DNA of 42,703 nt, from contig JAFPWV010000019.1 of NCBI GenBank assembly GCA_017412675.1, positions 1 through 42,703 on the forward strand, given 5' to 3'. This document shows, one piece after another, positions 25,209 to 32,591 of the stretch (within the stretch, counting starts at the first letter, position 1; every line of letters starts with the position of its first letter). Under the pieces are notes generated by a model, which was given only the letters and a program-made list of their open reading frames with translations, was not told where the DNA came from and did not search any database. Source of the DNA: Clostridia bacterium (GTDB taxonomy: Bacteria > Bacillota > Clostridia > Oscillospirales > CAG-272). A program made the translations under genes and the position numbers.

Positions 25209-25238
25209 AGTGCGTATCTGAAAAGGTGCGCACTTTTC
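25209..25238 (+). terminator. Probable terminator after asnS
   Basis: AGTGCG (25209-25214) pairs with CGCACT (25229-25234), followed by a short T run (TTTTCTGT). The stem is short, so efficiency may be moderate. Confidence 0.5.
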
Positions 25239-25307
25239 TGTCGTGCGCAAAAAAGAAACGGCGCGAGCGAAAGACGCTTCTGCTACATAAAATTCACAGA
25301 TTGTATT

Positions 25308-25336
25308 TTGACTTCCCCCTTCCTCTGTGCTATAAT
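25308..25336 (+). promoter_or_regulatory. Promoter of the ruvC gene run
   Basis: TTGACT at 25308-25313, a 17-base spacer and TATAAT at 25331-25336 with TGC immediately upstream (extended -10). It lies about 40 bases before the ruvC start. Confidence 0.85.
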
Positions 25337-25379
25337 ATTTCATTATGAATGCTAAAATCGGGAGCAGTATCGGAAAACG

Positions 25380-26045
25380 ATGATCATCCTCGGAATCGAC
25401 CCCGGTATCGCCATCGTGGGGTGGGGCGTCATCGAGTCCCTGGGCGTCGGAAAAAAGATCCGCCCCGTCGACTACGGCGCCATCAAAACCTCCTCCTCCA
25501 TGAAAACGGAGGACAGGCTTCTCGAGGTCCACCGCGAGCTCACCGCCGTCATCCGGCAGTATCGGCCGGAGGCCTGCGCCATCGAAGAGCTCTTCTTCAA
25601 CACCAACCAGAAAACCGGCATCATCGTGGCTGAGGCGCGCGGCGTCCTCCTCCTCGCCTGCCGGGCCGGGGGCATCCCCGTTTACGAATACACCCCCCTG
25701 CAGATCAAGCAGGCCGTCGCCGGATACGGCCGCGCGGACAAGAACCAGGTCATCCAGATGGTCACGACCTTCCTCTCCCTCCGCGAGCCGCCGACTCCCG
25801 ACGATACCGCCGACGCCCTCGCCGCCGCGATCTGCCACCACTACGCGGGCTCCAACCGTCTCGCCGAGTATTTCAACCGCCCCACCACCATGGCCGGAAA
25901 GATCGGTCAGGAGGGGAAGGGCAGCCGTTCCGTGTGGGCATCCCGCCTCGGCGGCGCAAACGCGGAGGTCCTCGCCCGCGCGAAGGAGATCGAAGAGCAG
26001 CGGACCGCCCAACAGCAGCAAAGAAAGCAGAACGAAGAATCATGA
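25380..26045 (+). CDS. ruvC: Crossover junction endodeoxyribonuclease RuvC
   Basis: A 221-residue Holliday junction resolvase. The RNase H-like core is clear: GIDPG with Asp7, AIEELFF with the catalytic Glu at about 69, and the C-terminal acidic cluster DDTADALA with Asp at 141, 142 and 145. RuvC is usually about 165-175 residues; here a tail of about 50 residues follows, rich in Lys, Gln and Glu (ending QQQQRKQNEES), probably flexible. ruvA and ruvB are not adjacent. Only a weak Shine-Dalgarno is seen before the ATG at 25380, which directly precedes the family-typical MIILGIDPG start. The TGA overlaps the ATG of the next gene by four bases (ATGA). Confidence 0.95.
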   Translation: MIILGIDPGIAIVGWGVIESLGVGKKIRPVDYGAIKTSSSMKTEDRLLEVHRELTAVIRQYRPEACAIEELFFNTNQKTGIIVAEARGVLLLACRAGGIPVYEYTPLQIKQAVAGYGRADKNQVIQMVTTFLSLREPPTPDDTADALAAAICHHYAGSNRLAEYFNRPTTMAGKIGQEGKGSRSVWASRLGGANAEVLARAKEIEEQRTAQQQQRKQNEES

Positions 26046-26932
26046 TTTTTCTCGCCGATCGCTGGAAATCCTACGAACTGATTGACGCCGAGGGCGGCGA
26101 ACGCCTCGAACGCTGGGGAGAGCAGATCCTCGTGCGGCCCGATCCCCAGGTGATCTGGAAGGGGGAGCGCAAGAATCCCCTCTGGCGGCGCGCGGACGGT
26201 GTCTACCGCAGACAGGGCGGGGGCGGCTCGTGGGTCGTCAACCGGATGCCCGACGCGTGGAACATCACCTATCCCGGCACCGCGGGCGAGCTGACCTTCC
26301 GGCTCCGTCCGATGGGCTTCAAGCACACCGGGCTCTTCCCCGAACAGGCTCCCAACTGGGACTGGACCGCGGGGATCATCGGGCAGGCGGTGCAGAACGG
26401 CCGGGAGCAGCCGCGCGTCCTCAACCTCTTCGCCTATACCGGCGGCGCGACCGTTGCCTGCGCGAAGGCCGGTGCCGCACTCGTCCACGTCGACGCATCG
26501 AAGGGCATGACGAACGCCGCGCGGGAGAACATGGCGCTCTCCGGACTCGGCGACGCACCCTGCCGGTACATCGTCGACGATTGCCGGAAGTTCGTCGAGC
26601 GGGAGATCCGCCGCGGGAACCGGTACGAAGGGATCATCATGGATCCGCCGTCCTACGGAAGAGGCCCGGGCGGCGAGGTCTGGAAGCTCGAGGAATGCGC
26701 CGCGGATCTCGTCGAGACCGTCGTGAAGGTCCTCTCGGACGAGCCCCTCTTCTTCCTCATCAATTCCTACACCGCGGGACTCTCACCGGCGGTCATGCAG
26801 TATATCCTCCTCCGCGCCCTGCCGGAAAACCTCCGGAGCCGCGCCGCCGTGACGGTCGGAGAGACCTGCATCCCCGTCGCGAGCACCGGGCTGGCCCTTC
26901 CGAGCGGCTCGAGCGTCCGGGTGCAGTTTTAA
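26042..26932 (+). CDS. RlmI-like class I SAM-dependent methyltransferase
   Basis: A 296-residue methyltransferase. Motif I is visible in NLFAYTGGATVACAKAGA, with the acidic residue of motif II in VHVDASKGM. The nucleobase-site motif IV is DPPSYGRG, as in 23S rRNA cytosine-C5 or guanine-N2 methyltransferases of the RlmI/RlmK group. No N-terminal PUA domain is present; instead a region of about 90 residues (YELIDAEGGERLERWGEQ and on) precedes the core. It probably modifies rRNA, but the target base is unknown. It is coupled to ruvC through an ATGA overlap and so shares its promoter. The ECF genes follow after 35 bases. Confidence 0.85.
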   Translation: MIFLADRWKSYELIDAEGGERLERWGEQILVRPDPQVIWKGERKNPLWRRADGVYRRQGGGGSWVVNRMPDAWNITYPGTAGELTFRLRPMGFKHTGLFPEQAPNWDWTAGIIGQAVQNGREQPRVLNLFAYTGGATVACAKAGAALVHVDASKGMTNAARENMALSGLGDAPCRYIVDDCRKFVEREIRRGNRYEGIIMDPPSYGRGPGGEVWKLEECAADLVETVVKVLSDEPLFFLINSYTAGLSPAVMQYILLRALPENLRSRAAVTVGETCIPVASTGLALPSGSSVRVQF

Positions 26933-26967
26933 GACCCCGGCGCAGTTATGACGAAAACAGGTACGTT

Positions 26968-27858
26968 ATGGAACTCATCAAAGCAGAACACCTCTCCTTC
27001 ACCTATCCGGGGGACGAGGAGACAAAGCCGGTACAGGCGCTGACGGACATCTCCTTCTCGATCCCCGAGGGCTCCTTCACGGCGATCCTCGGGCACAACG
27101 GGAGCGGAAAGTCCACCCTTGCGAAACTTCTCTGCATGATCTCCCTCCCCGATTCCGGGCGGCTGTGGATCGCCGGGCACGAGATGACCGCCGACGGCAC
27201 CACGGAAGAGGACATCCTCGCCGCGCGCCGGGAGGTCGGCATGGTCTTTCAGAACCCCGACAACCAGATCGTCGCCACCATCGTGGAGGAGGACGTCGCG
27301 TTCGGGTGCGAGAACCTCGGCATCCCGCCGCAGGAGATCCGCCGCCGGGTCGACGAAGCCCTCGCAGCCGTCGGCATGTCGGAATACGCGCGGCATCCCT
27401 CCTACAGCCTCTCCGGCGGACAGAAGCAGCGCGTCGCCATCGCCGGGGTCATCGCCATGCGCCGCCGCTGCATCATCTTCGACGAATCCACCGCGATGCT
27501 CGATCCGGTGGGACGGCGCGAGGTCATGGACATCATCGAACGGCTCAACCGAGAGGAGGGCATCACCGTCCTCATCATCACCCACCACATGAATGAAGCC
27601 GCCCGCGCGGACCGCATCCTCGTGATGAACGGCGGCCGGATCTTCGCCGACGGGACGCCCCCCGAGGTCTTCGGCAATCCCCTCCGGATGTGGGAAGCCG
27701 GCCTCGACGTGCCGCAGACGACCGAGCTCTGCTATAAGCTGCGCGCACAAGGGCTGAACGTGCCGCTCGACGTGTTCGACGCGGAGGAGTGCGCCCGGAT
27801 CGTGGCGGAGGAATGTATGCGGATCCTCACCGAAAAGAACGGAGGGCGGACAGTATGA
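26968..27858 (+). CDS. ecfA1: Energy-coupling factor transporter ATPase EcfA1
   Basis: A 296-residue ABC ATPase of the shared energizing module of ECF vitamin/cofactor transporters. Walker A is GHNGSGKST (about 44-52), the Q-loop is FQNPDNQIV, the ABC signature is LSGGQKQR (about 149-156), Walker B is CIIFDESTAMLD and the switch His lies in ITHH. The FQNPDNQ loop and the C-terminal extension of about 60 residues are typical of EcfA1/CbiO proteins. The second position of the Walker B pair is Glu, followed by Ser-Thr-Ala-Met-Leu-Asp, as expected. The TGA overlaps the ATG of the partner ATPase (ATGA). A weak ribosome binding site precedes the ATG. Confidence 0.92.
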   Translation: MELIKAEHLSFTYPGDEETKPVQALTDISFSIPEGSFTAILGHNGSGKSTLAKLLCMISLPDSGRLWIAGHEMTADGTTEEDILAARREVGMVFQNPDNQIVATIVEEDVAFGCENLGIPPQEIRRRVDEALAAVGMSEYARHPSYSLSGGQKQRVAIAGVIAMRRRCIIFDESTAMLDPVGRREVMDIIERLNREEGITVLIITHHMNEAARADRILVMNGGRIFADGTPPEVFGNPLRMWEAGLDVPQTTELCYKLRAQGLNVPLDVFDAEECARIVAEECMRILTEKNGGRTV

Positions 27859-28715
27859 GCGCGGAATATGCCATCGAACTCCGGAACATCTCCTTCACCT
27901 ACAACAAAAGCCTGCCCTCGGCCACGCGCGCGCTCGACGACGTGTCCCTCACGGTGAAGAGCGGCGGGATCACCGGCCTCATCGGGCATACGGGGAGCGG
28001 CAAATCGACCCTCGTGCAGCTCTTGAACGGGCTGCTCAAGCCGGACAGCGGCACGGTGCTCCTCGACGGCACGGATATCTGGGCGGAACCGAAGAAGATC
28101 CGCGAGGTGCGTTTCAAGGCGGGCCTCGTGATGCAGTATCCCGAATACCAGCTTTTCGCCGAGACCGTCTCGGACGACATCGCCTTCGGCCCGAAGAACA
28201 TGGGCCTCTCCGGCGACGAGCTCGAGCGGCGGGTGCGTGAGGCGGCGGCGTTCTCCGGCCTCGGAGAGGATCTGCTCGCCAAGTCCCCGTTCGATCTCTC
28301 GGGCGGGCAGAAGCGCCGGGTCGCGCTCGCGGGCATCATTGCGATGAACCCGAAGATTTTGATCCTCGACGAACCCGCGGCGGGTCTCGATCCGGCGGGC
28401 AGGCGGGATATCCTCGGCGGCATCAAGCGCTTCTCGCGGGAGAGCGGGACGACCGTGCTCATCGTGTCGCATTCCATGGAGGACATGGCAATGTACTGCG
28501 ACGACGTGATCGTCATGGCGCACGCGAGGATCCTGATGCACCGTCCGACGGCGGAGGTCTTCTCCCGCGCGGACGAGCTGACGGCGGTGGGCCTCGACGT
28601 TCCGCTGATCACCCGGGTCGCCGCGGCTCTGAAGAAGAACGGCGTCGACATCGGTCTCGACGTGTACACCGTCGACTACGCCGTCGGGAAGCTGAAGGAT
28701 TACCTCGCCGGATGA
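27855..28715 (+). CDS. ecfA2: Energy-coupling factor transporter ATPase EcfA2
   Basis: A 286-residue second ATPase of the ECF module. Walker A is GHTGSGKST (about 43-51), the Q-loop MQYPEYQLF is the EcfA2 form, the signature is LSGGQKRR (about 147-154) and Walker B is ILILDEPAAGLD, with switch His in VSHSMED. EcfA1 and EcfA2 form a heterodimer beneath EcfT. GGAGGGCGG lies seven bases before the ATG, and the start overlaps the ecfA1 stop. No substrate-specific S component is encoded next to it, which fits the group II arrangement where one module serves several S components encoded elsewhere. Confidence 0.92.
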   Translation: MSAEYAIELRNISFTYNKSLPSATRALDDVSLTVKSGGITGLIGHTGSGKSTLVQLLNGLLKPDSGTVLLDGTDIWAEPKKIREVRFKAGLVMQYPEYQLFAETVSDDIAFGPKNMGLSGDELERRVREAAAFSGLGEDLLAKSPFDLSGGQKRRVALAGIIAMNPKILILDEPAAGLDPAGRRDILGGIKRFSRESGTTVLIVSHSMEDMAMYCDDVIVMAHARILMHRPTAEVFSRADELTAVGLDVPLITRVAAALKKNGVDIGLDVYTVDYAVGKLKDYLAG

Positions 28716-28758
28716 CGTCCGGAGCCCCCCTTGATTTCGCTTTGAAACGGATTTGCAC

Positions 28759-29586
28759 ATGAAATCAGATATTATCTTCGGCCAGTATGTGGAAGGGGAT
28801 TCCCTGATCCACCGGCTCGATCCGCGCATCAAGATCATCGCGGCCTTTCTCTACATCGTCGTGATCTTCCTTGCGAAGAGTGCGACGGCCTTCGCGCTGC
28901 TCACCCTGTCGGCGGTCGTCTTCGTCCTCATGACCCGGATCCCGCCGCGGATGATTTTCCGCGCGATGAAGCCGCTCATCTTCATCATCCTCTTCACGGC
29001 GGTCATCAACCTCTTCTTCATGACGGGCGAGCATCTCGTGTTTCAGCTCGGCTTCATCAAGGTCTACCGCGAGGGGATCGTCAACGCCTTCCTCATCGTG
29101 CTCCGCATCCTTCTCCTCATCGTCGCGACCTCGGTGTTCCTGACCTACACGACGACGCCCATCGCCCTGACGGACGCGCTCGAATCGCTCCTGTCACCGC
29201 TCAAGAAGCTGCACGTTCCGGTGCACGAATTCTCGATGATGATGACCATCGCCCTGCGCTTCATCCCGACGCTGATCGACGAGACGCAGAAGATCATCAA
29301 CGCCCAGACGGCGCGCGGCGCGGATTTCACCTCGGGCGGGCTGATCCAGCGGGGCAAGGCGCTCATCCCGATCCTCATCCCGCTCTTCATCTCGGCGTTC
29401 CGGCGCGCGGACGAGCTGGCGACCGCGATGGAGTGCCGCTGCTACACGGGCGGCGAGGGACGGACCCGGATGAACACGCTGAAAAGCGAGCCGAAGGACT
29501 GGGCCTTCCTCTGCGTGATCGTCCTGCTCGGCGCGGCGGTCGTATTGCTCAACCGGTTCTTCCCGCTCGTGACGATCCAGCTGTGA
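28759..29586 (+). CDS. ecfT: Energy-coupling factor transporter transmembrane protein EcfT
   Basis: A 275-residue scaffold protein. It begins with a short cytoplasmic stretch (HRLDPRIKIIAAF, the family-typical opening) and has several hydrophobic helices between about 20 and 125 and one at the C terminus (about 250-270). The coupling helices carry the family signature arginines: QTARGADF near residue 180 and AMECRCYTGG near 220, a variant of the usual AxARGY. These touch the Q-helices of the two ATPases. The ATG at 28759 is preferred to an upstream TTG. The gap to ecfA2 is 43 bases and truA starts 10 bases after the stop, the standard Firmicute order. Confidence 0.92.
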   Translation: MKSDIIFGQYVEGDSLIHRLDPRIKIIAAFLYIVVIFLAKSATAFALLTLSAVVFVLMTRIPPRMIFRAMKPLIFIILFTAVINLFFMTGEHLVFQLGFIKVYREGIVNAFLIVLRILLLIVATSVFLTYTTTPIALTDALESLLSPLKKLHVPVHEFSMMMTIALRFIPTLIDETQKIINAQTARGADFTSGGLIQRGKALIPILIPLFISAFRRADELATAMECRCYTGGEGRTRMNTLKSEPKDWAFLCVIVLLGAAVVLLNRFFPLVTIQL

Positions 29587-29596
29587 CGGTGACGAA

Positions 29597-30403
29597 ATGA
29601 AACTTCTTCTCAAACTGATCTGGAACGGCGCGGGGTACGCGGGCTATCAGGCCCAGAACGACGAAGACGCCCCGAAGCCCTCGATCCAGCGTACCCTCAC
29701 CGCCGCGTTCTCCGAGGGGTTCGGCTTCCCCTGCAAAGTCACGGGATGCAGCCGCACCGACGCGGGTGTGCACGCCCTCGGATTCTGTGCAGCCGTCGAA
29801 CCGGCAGATCCGGCAGAGGCGCGGGACGGCTGGCTCCGGATCCCCGTCGGACGGGTACACCGGGCCATGCGCTGCGTCCTGCCCCCGGATATCGCGATCG
29901 CGGGCGAGGCGGCGGTCCCGGATGACTTCCACCCGCGGTATTCCGCCGTCGGGAAGGAGTACGTCTACCGCATGAACGACGCGCCCTGGGACGATCCTTT
30001 CGCGGCGGGGACTGCCTGGCATCTTCCCCGGCCCCTGCCCCCGGACGGCGTGGACCGCATGAACCGGGCTGCCGCGTATTTCGTCGGGCGGCAGGACTTC
30101 ACCTCGTTCATGGCGGCGGGCTCGAAGATCACCGACGCGACCCGGTGCGTGACGGCGCTCTGCGTGACGCGGTCCGGGCACGACCTCGCGCTGAACGTCG
30201 CGGCGGACGGATTCCTCTATCACATGGTCCGCATCCTCGCGGGGACGCTCGCCGACTGCGCGTGGGGGACGATCGAGCCGGAAGACATGGCCGCGATCCT
30301 TGCAGCGCGCGACCGGACGAGAGCCGGCAGGACCGCGCCCGCCCACGGACTCTATCTCGCGCGGGTGGACTACGATCCCCCGATCAACTGGCTCTGCCTG
30401 TGA
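29597..30403 (+). CDS. truA: tRNA pseudouridine(38-40) synthase TruA
   Basis: A 268-residue enzyme that makes pseudouridine at positions 38-40 of tRNA anticodon stems. The catalytic Asp lies in CSRTDAGVHA (about residues 51-60). Further family landmarks are FHPRYSA, EYVYRM, GRQDFTSFM and FLYHMVRILAGTL. Its length is normal for the family (about 245-270). It starts ten bases after ecfT and is presumably on the same transcript. rplM and rpsI, which often follow truA in other Firmicutes, are absent; instead a short repetitive spacer leads to a membrane protein gene. Confidence 0.95.
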   Translation: MKLLLKLIWNGAGYAGYQAQNDEDAPKPSIQRTLTAAFSEGFGFPCKVTGCSRTDAGVHALGFCAAVEPADPAEARDGWLRIPVGRVHRAMRCVLPPDIAIAGEAAVPDDFHPRYSAVGKEYVYRMNDAPWDDPFAAGTAWHLPRPLPPDGVDRMNRAAAYFVGRQDFTSFMAAGSKITDATRCVTALCVTRSGHDLALNVAADGFLYHMVRILAGTLADCAWGTIEPEDMAAILAARDRTRAGRTAPAHGLYLARVDYDPPINWLCL

Positions 30404-30450
30404 CCCCCTCAACTTCATCTCGGATGACTTCTTCTCCGAACTCCCCTCAA

Positions 30451-30492
30451 CTCCATCACTCCATCACCCCATCACTCCATAACTCCATCACT
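30451..30492. repeat. Short imperfect tandem repeat (CCATCACT)
   Basis: The spacer after truA contains four to five imperfect copies of CCATCACT between 30451 and 30492. It lies directly before the ribosome binding site AAAGGAGG of the next gene. I see no coding or regulatory meaning. Confidence 0.6.
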
Positions 30493-30512
30493 CTCAGAAA
30501 GGAGGCCCTCCC

Positions 30513-31724
30513 ATGCCCCGGACGGATGAAAAGCTGGCGGTTGCCGGAAAGATCGAACCGGAATTCAACCGACACTATGCCAAGGTGGCGAAACGGTACG
30601 CCGCGGCGGGGATCGTCTGCATGATCCTCTTCGTCGGGTATCTGCTCGGTCTGATCGTCTTCGGCTCCGAGTACATCACCTACGACAACATGCGCTACCT
30701 GATCCGCGACTTCGGCACGGCGGCAGGAGAGGGTACCCGGGAATTCGGGAAGATCGTCTACAACGGCTCCGCCGACACCGTGTTCGCCTATTTCCGCGGA
30801 GGCGCGGCGGTCTGTACCCCGGATGCCTACCGCTATTTCGACAAGAACGGCACGCAGATTATCGCGGACCCGCTGAATTATTCGGATCCCGTGCTCGCGC
30901 CTTCGGAAAAATACATGCTCGTCTATGACATGGGCGGCACGGGCTATTCCGTTTACAACCAGCTCACCGGGATCGTCGCGAAGGAGACCGAGGGCCGGAT
31001 CATCGCGGCGGATGTCGCGGACGACGGCTCGCTCGTGCTCGTGACGCGCTCGAAGGACACGAAATTCGTGGTCGAGCTGAACAATGCGGCCTTCAACAAG
31101 ACGATGGAGGTCTACAAGGACGGCTATGTGCTCGGCGTCGCGATGGCCCCGGACGGGAAGCAGTTCCTCGTGGCCTCGGCGGTGCAGTCCTCCACGGACT
31201 TCAACTGCGAGATCCAGATCTGCGAGCGCGGCTCGGCCGAGGAGGTCTCGAAGGAGATCATCCCCCATACGATGCCGCTGGCGGTGCGCGCGACGGACGA
31301 CGGGTACATCGTGCTCTGCGACACGGCGGTCTACTATTACAGCCGCTACGGCACCGCCGTCAAGACCGTGTCCCTCGCCGGGATGACGCTGAAATACGCG
31401 GACATCGGCGGCGGACGGGTCGCCCTGCTCGGGCAGGTGAACGCGCTCGGCAGTGAACACCGCATCCTCGTGCTGGACCGGGCGGGCGAGATCCTCTACG
31501 ACGGCACGATGCGCACCCGGCCGAGCGGGATCCGGGCGTCACGCGGCGAGGACGCGCTCTGCTATCTCATCACCTCCGACGGCGTGATCCGGGTCGCGGC
31601 GGACAGATCCCTCTCGCAGGAGAGTCCGGAGAGCGGCGACATCCTCGACGTTATCCCGCTCAGCGCGGGCGCCCTGATGTGCCAGAAAAACGCGGCCTAT
31701 CAGATCTTCGTCGGGAAAAAGTAA
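30513..31724 (+). CDS. DUF5711-like membrane protein
   Basis: A 403-residue protein. A charged N-terminal 27 residues is followed by one membrane helix (about 30-50, IVCMILFVGYLLGLIVF), then an outside domain of about 350 residues. That domain is built of short beta strands with Asp/Gly turns (AADVADDGSLVLVTRSKD, GVAMAPDGKQFLVAS, YADIGGGRVALLGQV), which reads like a WD40/beta-propeller fold. Proteins of this size and context, next to a CvpA protein, are annotated DUF5711 in Clostridia; I am fairly but not fully sure of that assignment. The function is unknown. AAAGGAGG upstream gives a strong start at 30513. Confidence 0.7.
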   Translation: MPRTDEKLAVAGKIEPEFNRHYAKVAKRYAAAGIVCMILFVGYLLGLIVFGSEYITYDNMRYLIRDFGTAAGEGTREFGKIVYNGSADTVFAYFRGGAAVCTPDAYRYFDKNGTQIIADPLNYSDPVLAPSEKYMLVYDMGGTGYSVYNQLTGIVAKETEGRIIAADVADDGSLVLVTRSKDTKFVVELNNAAFNKTMEVYKDGYVLGVAMAPDGKQFLVASAVQSSTDFNCEIQICERGSAEEVSKEIIPHTMPLAVRATDDGYIVLCDTAVYYYSRYGTAVKTVSLAGMTLKYADIGGGRVALLGQVNALGSEHRILVLDRAGEILYDGTMRTRPSGIRASRGEDALCYLITSDGVIRVAADRSLSQESPESGDILDVIPLSAGALMCQKNAAYQIFVGKK

Positions 31725-31751
31725 GAAAAAAGCAAGAAGCAAGGAAAAATC

Positions 31752-31767
31752 CGCCCGTGCGGGTTTC
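31752..31767 (+). terminator. Possible weak terminator hairpin
   Basis: A short CCCG/CGGG stem (31754-31757 with 31760-31763) is followed by three T residues. The loop is only two bases as drawn, so this is a weak candidate and read-through into the CvpA gene is likely. Confidence 0.3.
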
Positions 31768-31817
31768 GGGAAACGAATTCAAAACGATCTGGATCATACC
31801 GAAGGGAGTGTTTCATT

Positions 31818-32546
31818 ATGACGCTGGCGATTGACGCGATTCTGATTTTTGCGGCGGTTTTGTGTATCTGGGCGGGGACGCGGAAGGGATTCGTGCGCTC
31901 CGTCATGGGCCTCATCAGCACCCTGGTGGCGGCCATCGCGGCGTACGCCTATACGCCCGTGCTCGCCGCCTTCATCCGCGACCGGTATCTCATCGGGCGG
32001 ATCACCGACGGCATCGACGAGACCCTTCGTTCCCTTGCCTTCGACACGTCGACCGATCTCTTCAACCTCGACCGCGTCGCCGCCGATCTTCCGGAGCCCT
32101 TCACGGCGATCCTCTCGCGCTACCGGATCGACCTCTCGGCCATCGTGGAGAAGATGCGCGGGTTCACCGGCGTGGATCGGGAAGCGGTGCGCTCCGTGGC
32201 AAGCGATATCGCCGGTCCGACGGCAAACGCGCTGGCCTCTGCGATCTCCTTCCTCCTCCTCTTCATCGGCGCGATCATCGTGCTCTCGCTCTTGACGCTC
32301 CTGCTCGACGCGATCTTCCGTCTCCCGGTGCTGAAGGGCGCGAACACCTTCTTCGGATTCCTCTTCGGCGTCCTCGAGGCGGCGGTGATGGTCAGCGTGC
32401 TCGCAATCGTGATCTCCGTACTGACGGAAGCGCTCGGCGCGTTTGACCCGGCGCTCTTCGGTCCGGAAACGGTCGACCGCACGGTGGTGTGCCGCTTCCT
32501 CCTCCAGTATAATCTCTTCGACAAGATATACGCGGTTTTGCGGTAA
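31818..32546 (+). CDS. CvpA family membrane protein
   Basis: A 242-residue membrane protein. It starts with the CvpA-like pattern of a short hydrophobic helix, then RKGFVRSVMGLIS and a second helix; two more helices lie at about 135-160 and 180-205, giving about four segments in all. The loop between the second and third helix (about 55-125) is polar. CvpA-type proteins are poorly characterised, being linked to colicin V production and envelope stability. AGGGAG near 31802-31807 supports the ATG at 31818. The gene is followed 45 bases later by the ClpE-like gene and preceded by the DUF5711-like gene, both of which may share its transcript. Confidence 0.8.
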   Translation: MTLAIDAILIFAAVLCIWAGTRKGFVRSVMGLISTLVAAIAAYAYTPVLAAFIRDRYLIGRITDGIDETLRSLAFDTSTDLFNLDRVAADLPEPFTAILSRYRIDLSAIVEKMRGFTGVDREAVRSVASDIAGPTANALASAISFLLLFIGAIIVLSLLTLLLDAIFRLPVLKGANTFFGFLFGVLEAAVMVSVLAIVISVLTEALGAFDPALFGPETVDRTVVCRFLLQYNLFDKIYAVLR

Positions 32547-32591
32547 GACGCCGCGGGACCGGGAATTTCAAATACAGGGTAACAGAACAGA

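Noticed and set aside
32013-32546. Transmembrane C-terminus of the CvpA protein as a separate gene
   Set aside because: The frame is continuous from 31818 with a ribosome binding site there; no internal start has better support.
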